Source: Neorhizobium vignae (GTDB lineage Bacteria; Pseudomonadota; Alphaproteobacteria; Rhizobiales; Rhizobiaceae). From it: a stretch of 64,000 bases of DNA. The position numbers and the translations under genes were made by a program. This document shows, piece after piece, positions 25,759-34,821 of the stretch. Position 1 is the stretch's first letter. Each line of letters begins with the position of its first letter. The DNA is taken from assembly GCF_000732195.1 (NCBI RefSeq), contig NZ_JNNU01000003.1:416563-480562 (forward strand), given 5' to 3'. The notes under the pieces are model-generated. The model was not told where the DNA came from. It saw nothing but the letters and a program-made list of their open reading frames with translations, and did no database searches.

Positions 25759-26702
25759 CCGGCGCGCGCCTCCTCCTCTCCAAACCCTGGATCTGGTCTT
25801 TCGCGGCCACGATTGCCGTCTGGATCGTCACCGTCCTCTTCACCGGCGGAGCAAGCTCGCTCGGCCTGTCGCAGGCGGCGCTTACTTTCGCGGCCTTCTC
25901 CGTCATCGTCGGCCTCGGCCAGATGTTCGTCATCACGCTCGGCCCCGGCAATATCGATCTCTCGGTGCCCGCCACGATGACGCTTTCCGGCACGATGGCG
26001 CTGAAGCTGATGGACGTGCAGGACGGCATGATCATCGTCGGCCTGCTGGTTTCGATCCTTCTCGGCCTTGGGATCGGTATCGGCAACTATGTGCTTATCA
26101 AGCTGCTGCGCATTCCGCCGATCATCGCGACGCTATCCATGAGCTTCATCATCCAGTCGACGGCGATCTGGACGAACCGCGGCCTGCGCATCAAGCCCCC
26201 CGAGATACTGGCGAGCTTCACCACATCCAATCTGTTCGGTGTTCCCAATATCGCCATCGTCGCGCTCATCCTCTCGGTGATCGCCTGGGTCCTGCTCGAA
26301 AAGACAATCTATGGCCGTTGGATCTCGGCGATCGGTCAAAGCACGTTTGCCGCCCGCATGACCGGTATACCGGTCGACGGCACGCGGCTCGTCACCTATA
26401 TCCTATGCGCCGTCCTCGCATCGATCTGCGGCTACCTGCTTGCAAGTTTCTCCGGCGGCGCAGCACTCAATATGGGGTCCGAATACCTGCTCATGTCGAT
26501 CGCCGTCGTCGTGATCGGCGGCACCGCCGTCGCGGGCGGCAATTCCAACATTCCGGGCATATGGGGCGCATCGCTCTTCATGTTCCTTGTCGTGTCCATG
26601 CTCAACACTTATGGCTTCGGCGCCGGGTTCCGCCTCATCCTCACCGGCCTCATCATCATCGCCGTCATTCTCCTCGCCGGCGGCCGTCAATCCAACCGAT
26701 GA
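25755..26702 (+). CDS. Sugar ABC transporter permease 2
   Basis: A 315-residue permease paired with the preceding one. It has the family core QMFVITLGPGNIDLSVPATM, the AIGQSTFAARMTGIPVDGTR loop (equivalent to the GxNxxAAxxSGI segment that contacts the ATPase) and repeated hydrophobic helices, ending RQSNR. The start is the ATG in ATGA at 25755. The open frame continues upstream inside the ATPase and permease genes, but that part is not coding. Together the two permeases would form the channel. Confidence 0.85.
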   Translation: MTGARLLLSKPWIWSFAATIAVWIVTVLFTGGASSLGLSQAALTFAAFSVIVGLGQMFVITLGPGNIDLSVPATMTLSGTMALKLMDVQDGMIIVGLLVSILLGLGIGIGNYVLIKLLRIPPIIATLSMSFIIQSTAIWTNRGLRIKPPEILASFTTSNLFGVPNIAIVALILSVIAWVLLEKTIYGRWISAIGQSTFAARMTGIPVDGTRLVTYILCAVLASICGYLLASFSGGAALNMGSEYLLMSIAVVVIGGTAVAGGNSNIPGIWGASLFMFLVVSMLNTYGFGAGFRLILTGLIIIAVILLAGGRQSNR

Positions 26703-26726
26703 ACAACGCCAATCGGACACATTCCC

Positions 26727-27644
26727 ATGCCGCAGAAAACCTCCATCTACGAAATTCACGACGAAGCCTTCCGGCAGTTGATCGTCGCCAGCGCGGCGCT
26801 CGAGGAACTTTATTCCGACTGCCGCTGGGCCGAGGGGCCTGTCTGGTTCGCGGACCTGAACTGCGTGATCTGGAGCGATATCCCAAACCAGCGCATGATG
26901 CGCTGGGCGCCGGAGGGCGGTGTTTCGGTGTTCCGCTCGCCATCGAATTTCGTCAACGGCAATACGCGCGACCGTCAGGGCCGGCTGGTTTCCTGCGAGC
27001 ACGGCGGCAGACGTGTGACGCGTACCGAGATCGACGGTTCGATCACCATTCTGGCGGACCGCTACCAGGGCAAGCGGCTCAACTCGCCGAACGACGTCGT
27101 GGTACGCTCGGACGGCAGCGTCTGGTTCACCGATCCGACCTACGGCATCAAGTCTGACTACGAGGGTTACAAGGCCGAGCCGGAGCAGGATACACGTAAC
27201 GTCTACCGCCTCGATCCGGAGAGCGGCGATCTTGAGGCGGTCGTGACCGATTTCGGACAGCCGAACGGCCTTGCCTTCTCACCGGACGAAACGAAACTCT
27301 ACGTCGCCGACTCCGCCTCCAGCCACGACATCAAGGCGCCACGACACATCCGCGTGTTCGATGTCGTCGACGGCAAGCGTCTCGCCAATGACCGGATTTT
27401 CTGCAGCCTGGACAACGGCCTGCCGGATGGTTTCCGTGTTGACGTAAAGGGAGATGTCTGGACGAGCGCCGGCGACGGCGTGCATTGCTTCTCGCCGGAC
27501 GGAGTGCTGCTCGGCAAGATCCTCATACCGCAGACGGTTGCGAACCTCACCTTCGGCGGCCCGCGCAGGAATAGGCTGTTCATCACCGCCAGCAAATCGC
27601 TCTATTCCGTATTCGTGGCGACTAACGGCGCAGCATTGGGCTAA
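26727..27644 (+). CDS. SMP-30/gluconolactonase-family hydrolase
   Basis: A 305-residue beta-propeller enzyme of the SMP-30/regucalcin/gluconolactonase family, which opens sugar lactones using a divalent metal. Landmarks are CRWAEGPVWF (metal-binding Glu), RLNSPNDVVVRSDGSVWFTDPTYG (Asn of the site) and QPNGLAFSPDETKLYVADS (Asn and Asp). It lies 24 bp after permease 2, so the transported substrate may be a sugar acid lactone or a sugar oxidised to one. The ATG at 26727 has no strong ribosome-binding site, which is the main doubt about its exact start. Confidence 0.83.
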   Translation: MPQKTSIYEIHDEAFRQLIVASAALEELYSDCRWAEGPVWFADLNCVIWSDIPNQRMMRWAPEGGVSVFRSPSNFVNGNTRDRQGRLVSCEHGGRRVTRTEIDGSITILADRYQGKRLNSPNDVVVRSDGSVWFTDPTYGIKSDYEGYKAEPEQDTRNVYRLDPESGDLEAVVTDFGQPNGLAFSPDETKLYVADSASSHDIKAPRHIRVFDVVDGKRLANDRIFCSLDNGLPDGFRVDVKGDVWTSAGDGVHCFSPDGVLLGKILIPQTVANLTFGGPRRNRLFITASKSLYSVFVATNGAALG

Positions 27645-28008
27645 TTGCGTCGCTTGTCCTTTTTCCTGAGACGACAAGGCTGTCTGTGCTCTTGTTCAAA
27701 GAGGCGACTTCCGCCGAGCGAAACTCCGCGCCGTGGCGCATAGCCTGACTTCGCATCGGTTCGACCAGTTCGTATCCAGATATCCCGTTCGGGTAACCGG
27801 CGTGGTTGCGGGTCCTTGGGATCGCGACCGCTCGCCAGCGCGATCGGAAAGGCGATTTCACTTGCGTAGGCCCCGTTCTTCGCTCGCCGCCGGAACACTT
27901 GGGCGTGGCGATAGTTCCATGGCGCCGGCTTCGTGATTTGCACGGGAGCCGGGAGAAGGGGAACGCGATGAATCAGATCGAGGGATTATTTCCCTGGAAG
28001 TCAGTTCG
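27645..28008. other. Intergenic region before malQ (364 bp)
   Basis: No gene with a plausible start and family was found. Short open frames exist on both strands but have no recognisable content. The 3' end must hold the malQ promoter. A loose inverted repeat (CTTGTC / GACAAG, 16-nt loop) follows the lactonase stop and might slow transcription. Confidence 0.4.
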
Positions 28009-29892
28009 ATGAGAAGAGTCGGACCGAAGGCCCTGAGTGAACAGGATGAGCTCGCGAACCAATACGGGGTGGAGGCGAAACGGCCGTCGCCAAGCGGCGA
28101 GGAAGTGCCTGTCTCGGAAATCGGCCGGCGCAAAATACTGTCGGCATTGAAGGCGCTTCCGCCTGCCCAGCCCCCTCAACTCGCTTCCGACCTCCCGAAA
28201 TGCTTCCTCCCCGATTTCGCGGGCACCGATCGCATCTGGGGACTGTCGTGCCAGCTTTACGAACTGAGGTCGGGTCGGAACTGGGGTATCGGCGATTTCG
28301 CCGACCTCCGCTCCGTCATCGATCTGGCAAAGGCCTGGGGAGCCGACTTTGTCGGCCTCAATCCTCTCCACGCCCCTTTCCTCGCCGCGCCCGACCGATG
28401 CAGTCCCTACGAACCTTCGAACCGGCGGTTCCTCAATCCGCTCTATATCGCCGTCGACAAGGTCGAGGGTTTTACCGCATCCCCGGAAGTGCAGGGCGAG
28501 ATCGAGCAATTACGCCTTGCACCGCTGGTGGATTACCGACGGGTGGCTCGCATAAAGCTCGATGTCCTGCGCAAGATCTGGCGGAGTTCGCGAGATTCGC
28601 GAAGGGAAAAGAGCGCCGCCCGCCCTGAATTCTCGAAGTTCCGTCATGACGGCGGCGGCGATCTCCGCCTTCATGCTCTGTTTGAAGCCATTTCCGAAGC
28701 TCAAGTCGTCTCGGGCGGAGAGGCAGGCTGGCACCGCTGGCCGGAACAATACCGTGATCCGCGAAGCGAGGCCGTGTCGCGCTTCAAAGAAGAACACGCC
28801 GATGAGGTCGAGTTTCACATATGGCTTCAATGGCTGGCGCATCGACAGCTTTCGGAGGCTGCCGATCACGCGCAGGGACTGGGGATGCGCATAGGGCTGT
28901 ACCTCGATGTCGCGGTTGGCGAAGCGCTCGACGGCTCCGGGACCTGGAGCAACCGCGGGATCTATGTCCAAGGAGCGAGCATCGGTAGCCCACCGGACCC
29001 GATGGCTGCCGGCGGGCAGGACTGGCGACTGGCGGCGTTTCACCCGTCGGCGATTGTCGAAGGTGAGCCGTCACCGTTCGAAAAGCTGATGTCCGCGGTC
29101 ATGCGATACGCCGGTGCGGTTCGTATCGATCATGCCGCCGCCTTGCGCCGGCTATTTCTGGTGCCCGCGGAGAACGGACCCGAGCAGGGAGTTTATGTCG
29201 GCTATCCTCAGCAGTCGTTGATCGCCACGCTGGCGGCATTGTCCAAGAGATATCGCTGCGTGGTGATCGGAGAAGACCTCGGTAACCTGCCGGAGGGCTT
29301 GCAAGCCCAATTGGCAGCGGCGGATATTCTCTCCTATCGGATAATATCCTATGAGCAGACGAAGAGTGGGTTCAAGCTGCCCGACGATTATCCCTCCCTC
29401 GCGCTTGCCTGTGTGTCGACCCATGATCACCAGACATTTGCCGGATGGTGGAAGGCGGCAGACGTCGATATGCGCAGGAGCCACGGGCTCGTTTCCGGCG
29501 ACGCTGGCCGCCAGCAGATCAGGGACCGGAAAAGGGAACGACGACAGGTTCTGCGGGCGTTCAAGACGGCAGGCGTGATGAGCGACGCGACGGCACCCGA
29601 GAACGACATTTCGGCTCTGGCCGTGATGGCGCACCGTTTCATCGCCAAGACGCCTTCGTTGCTCGTGGCAGTGCGGCTGGCTGACGTGACGGACGAAAAA
29701 CAGCCCACCAACGTGCCGGGGACCAGTGACACCTACCCGAACTGGAAGCCCAAACTATCGATGACCGTCGAGGAACTGGCGGGCCTGGCCGATACCCATC
29801 CCATCATCGTCGTGGTCGGCGAGGAACGTCGTCCTGCACGCGCGGGTCGGTCCGATCAGCTAGAGGTGCGCTCGCGATCGATCCGGAATTGA
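28009..29892 (+). CDS. malQ: 4-alpha-glucanotransferase (amylomaltase)
   Basis: A 627-residue GH77 enzyme that moves alpha-1,4-glucan segments between maltooligosaccharides. Catalytic residues are visible: nucleophile Asp374 in RIDH, acid/base Glu422 in GEDLG and Asp473 in STHDH. The substrate-binding SPYEPSNRRFLNPLYI is present. Two conserved spots differ from the usual form: RIDHAAALRRLF replaces RIDHFRG-like, and STHDHQTF stands where THDxPT is common. GGAAG lies 7 nt before the ATG. Rhizobial malQ genes often lie beside glycogen genes, but here it is alone. Its likely job is glycogen or maltodextrin recycling. Confidence 0.87.
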   Translation: MRRVGPKALSEQDELANQYGVEAKRPSPSGEEVPVSEIGRRKILSALKALPPAQPPQLASDLPKCFLPDFAGTDRIWGLSCQLYELRSGRNWGIGDFADLRSVIDLAKAWGADFVGLNPLHAPFLAAPDRCSPYEPSNRRFLNPLYIAVDKVEGFTASPEVQGEIEQLRLAPLVDYRRVARIKLDVLRKIWRSSRDSRREKSAARPEFSKFRHDGGGDLRLHALFEAISEAQVVSGGEAGWHRWPEQYRDPRSEAVSRFKEEHADEVEFHIWLQWLAHRQLSEAADHAQGLGMRIGLYLDVAVGEALDGSGTWSNRGIYVQGASIGSPPDPMAAGGQDWRLAAFHPSAIVEGEPSPFEKLMSAVMRYAGAVRIDHAAALRRLFLVPAENGPEQGVYVGYPQQSLIATLAALSKRYRCVVIGEDLGNLPEGLQAQLAAADILSYRIISYEQTKSGFKLPDDYPSLALACVSTHDHQTFAGWWKAADVDMRRSHGLVSGDAGRQQIRDRKRERRQVLRAFKTAGVMSDATAPENDISALAVMAHRFIAKTPSLLVAVRLADVTDEKQPTNVPGTSDTYPNWKPKLSMTVEELAGLADTHPIIVVVGEERRPARAGRSDQLEVRSRSIRN

Positions 29893-30200
29893 GGGGAAGG
29901 CAATCACCATGTCTCGGAGCTTGGCAGCTCACGTTGCTGCTATCGCCGGCACCCTTGAAAACACCGCGAGCGGGAGATCGGTGACGCCAACGTTCGGCCG
30001 TCTACGCGACCTGCTTGGCCGGGAGCATGCAAAGCAATTGCAAGGGAAGAACCTACGATCCAACCCCATTGCGTCTCAGGCACGGCATCTGTGTTCAAAG
30101 AGGTGAGAGAGGCCGGCGGTCGTCCATTGATGCGCCGGCATCTCACTGGCTTCGCCTTTTCGGCTCAACCGCGTTTTTAAGTCTAAACGCGCATCGCCGA
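29893..30200. other. Region between malQ and a cold-shock gene (308 bp)
   Basis: Apart from the doubtful 65-residue frame described at 29909, I see no coding signal, terminator or repeat here. It is the convergent gap between malQ (plus) and the minus-strand cold-shock gene. Confidence 0.4.
29909..30106 (+). CDS. Uncertain small ORF after malQ
   Basis: A 65-residue frame, beginning MSRSLAAHVAAIAGTLE, 16 bp after malQ, with a good AGGGGAAGG site 6 nt before the ATG. The C-terminal half is basic and shows no recognisable domain. It could be a real malQ-linked peptide, a remnant of a longer gene or chance. I do not recognise it. Confidence 0.25.
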   Translation: MSRSLAAHVAAIAGTLENTASGRSVTPTFGRLRDLLGREHAKQLQGKNLRSNPIASQARHLCSKR

Positions 30201-30404
30201 TTAAAGGGCGCTGACGTTTTCGGCTTTTGACTTTCCAGTTTTGCGGTCCTGGCCTAGCTCATAGCTTACCTTTTGCCCCTCTCTCAAAGATCCGCCTCGT
30301 TCCAGTGCAGAGACATGCACAAACACATCCGCTCCACCATTCTCGGGCGTGATGAAGCCAAACCCTTTGTCTTCGTTGAAAAATTTGACAGTACCGGTAG
30401 GCAT
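30201..30404 (-). CDS. Cold-shock domain protein (CspA family)
   Basis: A 67-residue single cold-shock domain with RNP1 KGFGFITP and RNP2-like VFVHVSAL, preceded by [10 protein letters not shown]. These nucleic-acid chaperones bind single-stranded RNA or DNA and melt structure. The start at 30404 is chosen because the domain begins directly with MPTGTVKFF; an in-frame ATG 69 nt upstream adds nothing of the domain. It stands alone. A second family member lies at 39964. Confidence 0.9.
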   Translation of the reverse strand: MPTGTVKFFNEDKGFGFITPENGGADVFVHVSALERGGSLREGQKVSYELGQDRKTGKSKAENVSAL

Positions 30405-30702
30405 GAAGGCTCCTGATGTTTGCACGGCCGTTGCCGCGAGCGGGAGCCTATAGCTCATTCTCCCCGCTTTCAAGGCATGTGCGACTTCGTTGTTACGCAG
30501 AGGGGCTTTGTTGGGTGTTTATCGGCCAGGCCGAGGTTTTCGGAAATGAGCCGTCATCAGGATGTTAACAAAGGTAAATACCTAAATTCCCGGGATATCT
30601 TTTGGATGACGCATGGGGCGGGGCAGCTCGCTGCGGAACAACTATGTCCGGCCGTCGGGCCATTCAGTCGGGCGCAGATAACGGCCATGAGGGAAATAAC
30701 CG

Positions 30703-31785
30703 ATGGAACGTTTCTTTCAGATGCGGGGACCAAGTGCGGCCATCGCCCATCTTCGCGGTCTCATCGCCATCGCTGTGCTGCTTTGCCCAGCAGTGGCTGT
30801 GGCCGATCCGATCCGCGGGGCTGGATCGACCTTTGCTGCGCCAATCATCGCCAGATGGGCCGAGAGCTACGAGAAGGCGCGCATGGACGACGGCGATTTC
30901 AGCTCGCCGGACTGGACCGTCGACTATGAACTGGTGGGCTCCCTGGCTGGCCTGATGCGCCTCGACCAACCGGAACTCGACTTTGCTGCGTCAGATGTGC
31001 CTGTTTCGCATGAGGAACTGGCAAAGCATGGTCGTCAGCAGTTTCCGATCGTGCTCGGCAGCGTGGCTGTCGCCGTCAATCTCGACGGGATCGAGAAAAG
31101 CGGGATCAACCTGACCGGGCCTGTTCTTGCCGACATCTATTTGGGAAAGATCAAGTCCTGGGCCGATCCTGCGATCAAGGCCTTGAACCCCAATATCGCG
31201 CTCCCCGACCTGGCGATCAGCGCCGTCGCACGCAAGGACGGTTCTGGTACTACCTTTATCTTCACGGAGTATCTGTCGTCCGTCAGCCCGGAATGGAAGG
31301 CGACCCATGGTGCGGATACTCTGATCAAATGGCCCGTCGGAGCCTCTGTGGAGGGCACCCAGGATCTCATACGCGCCGTGCAGGCGACCAAGGGCGCTAT
31401 CGCTTATGCCGATTTCGGCCAGGTGAAACGGGCAGATCTCCCCTACGCGGCCATCGGTAACAAGGCTGGCAAGTTCGTGAAGCCCGGGCCGGAGGGTGTG
31501 CGGGCAGCCGCAAGAGCGGCCTTCTGGGATGAAGCGAAAGATTTCGCCGTGTCGCTGACCGACCAGCCCGCGGAAGGCGCCTATCCGATCGCCGGCGCAA
31601 CGTTCGCTGTCGTTTCCATGAAAATAGGACCGCACAGGTTCGGGCGGGTTCAAGACTTCTTCCGCATCGCATTCGAAAACGGTGGCAAGGACGCCGAGGC
31701 GTTGGGCTACGTGCCCGTGACGCCGCAAATTGTCAGCCAGATCGCCAAGTACTGGCTGAACAAGGACACCGCCGCCAGCCGGTAG
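30703..31785 (+). CDS. pstS: Phosphate-binding periplasmic protein (PstS-like)
   Basis: A 360-residue exported binding protein. The signal ends near VAVA-DP. The mature N-terminus is IRGAGSTFAAPII, with the phosphate-binding GSTF loop. Later segments are DFAASDVP, ARKDGSGTTFIFTEYLS (the SGTT phosphate loop) and KGAIAYADF, all PstS marks. In most bacteria pstS lies in a pstSCAB-phoU operon. Here no pstC, pstA or pstB follows; the next gene is a Na/phosphate cotransporter, so this copy may work with an unlinked permease or as a stand-alone scavenger. AGGGA lies about 8 nt before the ATG. Confidence 0.85.
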   Translation: MERFFQMRGPSAAIAHLRGLIAIAVLLCPAVAVADPIRGAGSTFAAPIIARWAESYEKARMDDGDFSSPDWTVDYELVGSLAGLMRLDQPELDFAASDVPVSHEELAKHGRQQFPIVLGSVAVAVNLDGIEKSGINLTGPVLADIYLGKIKSWADPAIKALNPNIALPDLAISAVARKDGSGTTFIFTEYLSSVSPEWKATHGADTLIKWPVGASVEGTQDLIRAVQATKGAIAYADFGQVKRADLPYAAIGNKAGKFVKPGPEGVRAAARAAFWDEAKDFAVSLTDQPAEGAYPIAGATFAVVSMKIGPHRFGRVQDFFRIAFENGGKDAEALGYVPVTPQIVSQIAKYWLNKDTAASR

Positions 31786-31886
31786 GCTGGTGCTTTCGTA
31801 GCCAGGTTTTTCACTCCGGCGCTCCTGCCGGTTGCGAAAGGCCTCATTGGATCGTGCCGCCACGGCGTCAAGAGGGGTTAGGCGTT

Positions 31887-33620
31887 ATGAATATTGATAT
31901 CTTTAAGGATATCCTGGTTCCGGTCATCGGCGGTCTCGGTATTTTCATGCTGGGTCTCGAGTTCATGTCGAACGGCATCCAGGCACTCTCCGTCAACAAG
32001 ATGCGGGCGTTCCTCGCCAAGGCTGCGGGTACGCCGATCAAGGGCGTCATTGCCGGTACGGTCATCACCGGCGTCATTCAATCCTCCACGGCCATGACCG
32101 TCATGGTCGTCGGCCTCGTCAACGCCGGCGTCGTCGGCCTGCGGCCGGCCATCAGCGTCATCATGGGTGCCAACATCGGCACGACCCTTGGAAACGGTCT
32201 GATCGCCCTACCGCTTGGTCCCCTCGGTCTGATCTTCGCGGGCATGTTCTCGCTGGTCTATTGTTTTGCCAAGAGCGAGAAGGTGCGCAACATCGCGCTG
32301 GCCTGCATGGGGTTCGCGCTGATCTTCTATGGCCTCAATCTGATGACGGGTGGCCTTCGGCCGCTGCGCAACATACCCGAGGTCATGGCCGTTCTGTCTA
32401 CGTTGACGGCCGATTCCTATTACAACCTGATCAAATGCGTGCTGATCGCCGCCGGCGTCACGGCGATGATCCATTCGTCGTCAGCGACGATCGGCATCGT
32501 CATGGGGCTCGGCGCGGCCGGCGTCCTCGATTGGACGACGGCGGTTGCCTTCTCGCTGGGTGCCGATCTGGGGACCACGATCACCTCGTGGATCGCTTCC
32601 CTCAATCTTTCGAAGAATGCCAAGCGCGCCGCCTACGCCCATATGTCCTTCAACATTATCGGCGTCTGCATCACCATACCGTTGTTCTTCGTCTCGATCG
32701 ACGTGCTGGCATGGGCGATGCAATGGTTCGGCGGCGATCCGGGTGTCGCCGTCGTGATTGAGGGCAAGGAAACGTTTCCGCTGGTTCCTGTGGCCGTCGG
32801 TCTTTATTCGACGTTCTTCAACGTCTTCAACACGGCGCTGCTGTTTCCCTTCGTCGGCGTGTTCGACCGGGTCCTCTCGCGGATCGGCCGCACGGATTCC
32901 GAGGATGCCGAGGATTATTCGACACCGAAATTCCTCGACCGCAAGCTTGCCGGCAATTTTGCCCTCGCGGTTCCGGCGGTGCAGAAGGAAACCGCCCGGC
33001 ATCTTCAGGCCGGCGCCATGTTCCTGGATATCGCCCGTTCCGCCAAGTCGGCACCATCCGATCCGGGCGAACACTATCTCGCCACCGATATCCTCAGCCG
33101 CGATATTCGCGACTATACCGCCTCGCTGATGAAGGAGGACTTGCCCTACGAGCAGCTCGATCTCGTGGCGAGCCTGATCGAGGAGGCGGATTTTACTGCG
33201 GCCCTGACGGAATCGATGCATCAGGTCGCCCGGCGGGTAAGGCGTGAAAAATTCAGCAGCCAGGCCCAGTCGATCGTCGATGTCGCGTTGAACAAGCTGG
33301 GCACTGCCCTGCAGGAAATCATGCCCGATCACGGCGTCACCCGGCCGGACATGCCGGCCGGCCATGTCAGCCTCCCCGAAGTGGAGGAGCTGCGTGCCCG
33401 CACGCTGGCGCTCGGACCCAATGCCGGCGCTGCGGAACGCGGGACCATCCTTGCGCTGCTCGGTTCAATCGAACGGGCGCAGATCCTGATCCACCGGATC
33501 GATGCGGAGCGCAAGTCTGTGAACCGGCAGAGCATCCTGTCGCGCGTGCCGCGCCAGCGCGACGAGCAGGCTCGTCCCATCGGCAACGAGGGCGGGTTCA
33601 GTCCGATGCCTGCCGAGTAA
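31887..33620 (+). CDS. Na+/phosphate cotransporter with C-terminal PhoU-like domain (NptA/YjbB-type)
   Basis: A 577-residue membrane transporter. The N-terminal half holds two inverted Na/Pi-cotransporter repeats (GTVITGVIQSSTAMTVMV and GVTAMIHSSSATIGIVMG), with the QSS and HSSS motifs typical of the SLC34-like family. After about residue 350 the chain is soluble and helical, consistent with a PhoU-like region. Proteins of this sort can move phosphate in either direction depending on gradients. The gene lies 101 bp after pstS on the same strand. The ATG at 31887 is preceded by AGAGGGG. Confidence 0.85.
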   Translation: MNIDIFKDILVPVIGGLGIFMLGLEFMSNGIQALSVNKMRAFLAKAAGTPIKGVIAGTVITGVIQSSTAMTVMVVGLVNAGVVGLRPAISVIMGANIGTTLGNGLIALPLGPLGLIFAGMFSLVYCFAKSEKVRNIALACMGFALIFYGLNLMTGGLRPLRNIPEVMAVLSTLTADSYYNLIKCVLIAAGVTAMIHSSSATIGIVMGLGAAGVLDWTTAVAFSLGADLGTTITSWIASLNLSKNAKRAAYAHMSFNIIGVCITIPLFFVSIDVLAWAMQWFGGDPGVAVVIEGKETFPLVPVAVGLYSTFFNVFNTALLFPFVGVFDRVLSRIGRTDSEDAEDYSTPKFLDRKLAGNFALAVPAVQKETARHLQAGAMFLDIARSAKSAPSDPGEHYLATDILSRDIRDYTASLMKEDLPYEQLDLVASLIEEADFTAALTESMHQVARRVRREKFSSQAQSIVDVALNKLGTALQEIMPDHGVTRPDMPAGHVSLPEVEELRARTLALGPNAGAAERGTILALLGSIERAQILIHRIDAERKSVNRQSILSRVPRQRDEQARPIGNEGGFSPMPAE

Positions 33621-33643
33621 CGGACATTGCCGTCAAGATCTGC

Positions 33644-33675
33644 ACGTGGCATCTTCGCGAAAGAAGATGCCACGT
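33644..33675 (+). terminator. Strong hairpin after the Na/phosphate transporter gene
   Basis: A perfect 13-bp stem (ACGTGGCATCTTC / GAAGATGCCACGT) with a 6-nt loop, 24 bp after the stop codon. It lacks a T-tract but is strong enough to act as a terminator or 3' stabiliser. Confidence 0.6.
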
Positions 33676-33739
33676 CCTGCGTTAAGGGATGACGGCTACC
33701 CGTTGCCGCTGCGCAATCTCTTAACCGACGGAGGCTCGA

Positions 33740-34762
33740 ATGAGCGTTGGCTTGATCGCCCTTCTTGACGATGTCGCGGCCTTGGCGAAAGTGGCTGCCG
33801 CCTCGCTCGACGATATCGCCGGACAGGCGGCCAAGGCCGGCGCGAAAGCGGCAGGCGTCGTCATCGACGATGCGGCGGTCACGCCCCGCTATGTCACCGG
33901 ATTTTCGGCGGAACGCGAATTGCCGATCATCGGTAAGATCGCGCTCGGTTCGCTGAAGAACAAACTTCTGATCCTGCTTCCCGCCGCGCTGGTCTTAAGC
34001 CTTGCCGCGCCGCAGGCCATCACGCCGCTGCTGATGATCGGTGGACTCTACCTCTGTTACGAGGGTGTGGAAAAAATCTACGAAACGCTGCTGCCGCATG
34101 CCGCTCACACCCACGAAACAGGGCTCGAAACGGCAAGTCTCAGCGCCCAGTCGCTCGAAGACGAGAAGGTTGCGGGCGCGATCAAGACGGATTTCATCCT
34201 GTCGGCCGAAATCATGGCCATAACGCTCGCCGCGGTGCCGTCGGGCAGCGTCATCACGCAGGCCTTTATCCTTGCGGTCGTGGGATTGAGCATAACGGGC
34301 ATGGTTTATGGTGGCGTGGGGTTGATCGTGAAGGCCGACGATCTGGGTCTGATGATGGCGCGTGTGCAGACGCCGCCGCCCATGGGACCGTTCGTACGCG
34401 CCCTCGGACGAGGGCTTGTCACCGGCATGCCGTATTTTCTGAAATTGCTGGGTATCGTGGGAACGGCCGCGATGATCTGGGTCGGCGGCGGCATCATCGT
34501 TCACGGGCTCGAGGCTTATGGCATTGGTGGCCTTGCGCATCTGATTCATGATGCCGGGGAGGTGGTCGCGCATGCGATCCCCGTTCTGCCCTCCGTGCTG
34601 CGCTGGATCGTCGAGGCGGCAGGAGCGGGCATTGTCGGTATTGTCCTCGGCTTTGTCACGATTCCGGTGGCAGGCTACGTCATCTCGCCGATGTGGCGAT
34701 ATTTCAAATCGCGCCTGCCGGGTCGCCGGCGCAAGGAAGCATTGGCGGACGAGAAAAAATGA
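33740..34762 (+). CDS. DUF808 family inner-membrane protein (YedI-like)
   Basis: A 340-residue protein beginning MSVGLIALLDDVAALAK, with VAAASLDDIAGQAAKAGAKAAGVVIDDAAVTPRY following, a highly typical DUF808 start. About five to seven hydrophobic segments come after it, and a short basic tail (RLPGRRRKEAL) closes the chain. The family is widespread and of unknown function. GGAGG precedes the ATG. The gene sits between a terminator-like hairpin on each side, so it is probably monocistronic. Confidence 0.85.
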   Translation: MSVGLIALLDDVAALAKVAAASLDDIAGQAAKAGAKAAGVVIDDAAVTPRYVTGFSAERELPIIGKIALGSLKNKLLILLPAALVLSLAAPQAITPLLMIGGLYLCYEGVEKIYETLLPHAAHTHETGLETASLSAQSLEDEKVAGAIKTDFILSAEIMAITLAAVPSGSVITQAFILAVVGLSITGMVYGGVGLIVKADDLGLMMARVQTPPPMGPFVRALGRGLVTGMPYFLKLLGIVGTAAMIWVGGGIIVHGLEAYGIGGLAHLIHDAGEVVAHAIPVLPSVLRWIVEAAGAGIVGIVLGFVTIPVAGYVISPMWRYFKSRLPGRRRKEALADEKK

Positions 34763-34769
34763 ATGATAG

Positions 34770-34796
34770 GCCCATCGGCAGCCGCGACCGATGGGC
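34770..34796. terminator. Bidirectional hairpin between DUF808 and CorA-like genes
   Basis: A perfect 9-bp stem (GCCCATCGG / CCGATGGGC) with a 9-nt loop in the convergent gap, just after the DUF808 stop. Confidence 0.55.
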
Positions 34797-34821
34797 GGAC
34801 GGCGTGGCATCGTTCAAGACG

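Noticed and set aside
24606..26702. Apparent 698-residue fusion reading into permease 2
   Set aside because: Only the part from 25755 is permease. The upstream portion is the ATPase and permease 1 region in another frame and is Arg/Pro-rich.
27694..30106. TGTTCAAAGAGG shared by the gaps before and after malQ
   Set aside because: Only about 14 of 15 bases match, with no wider similarity; likely chance.
30551..30568. PHO-box-like stretch upstream of pstS
   Set aside because: Only about half of the consensus positions match, so it is kept as a suggestion in the findings and not listed as a feature.
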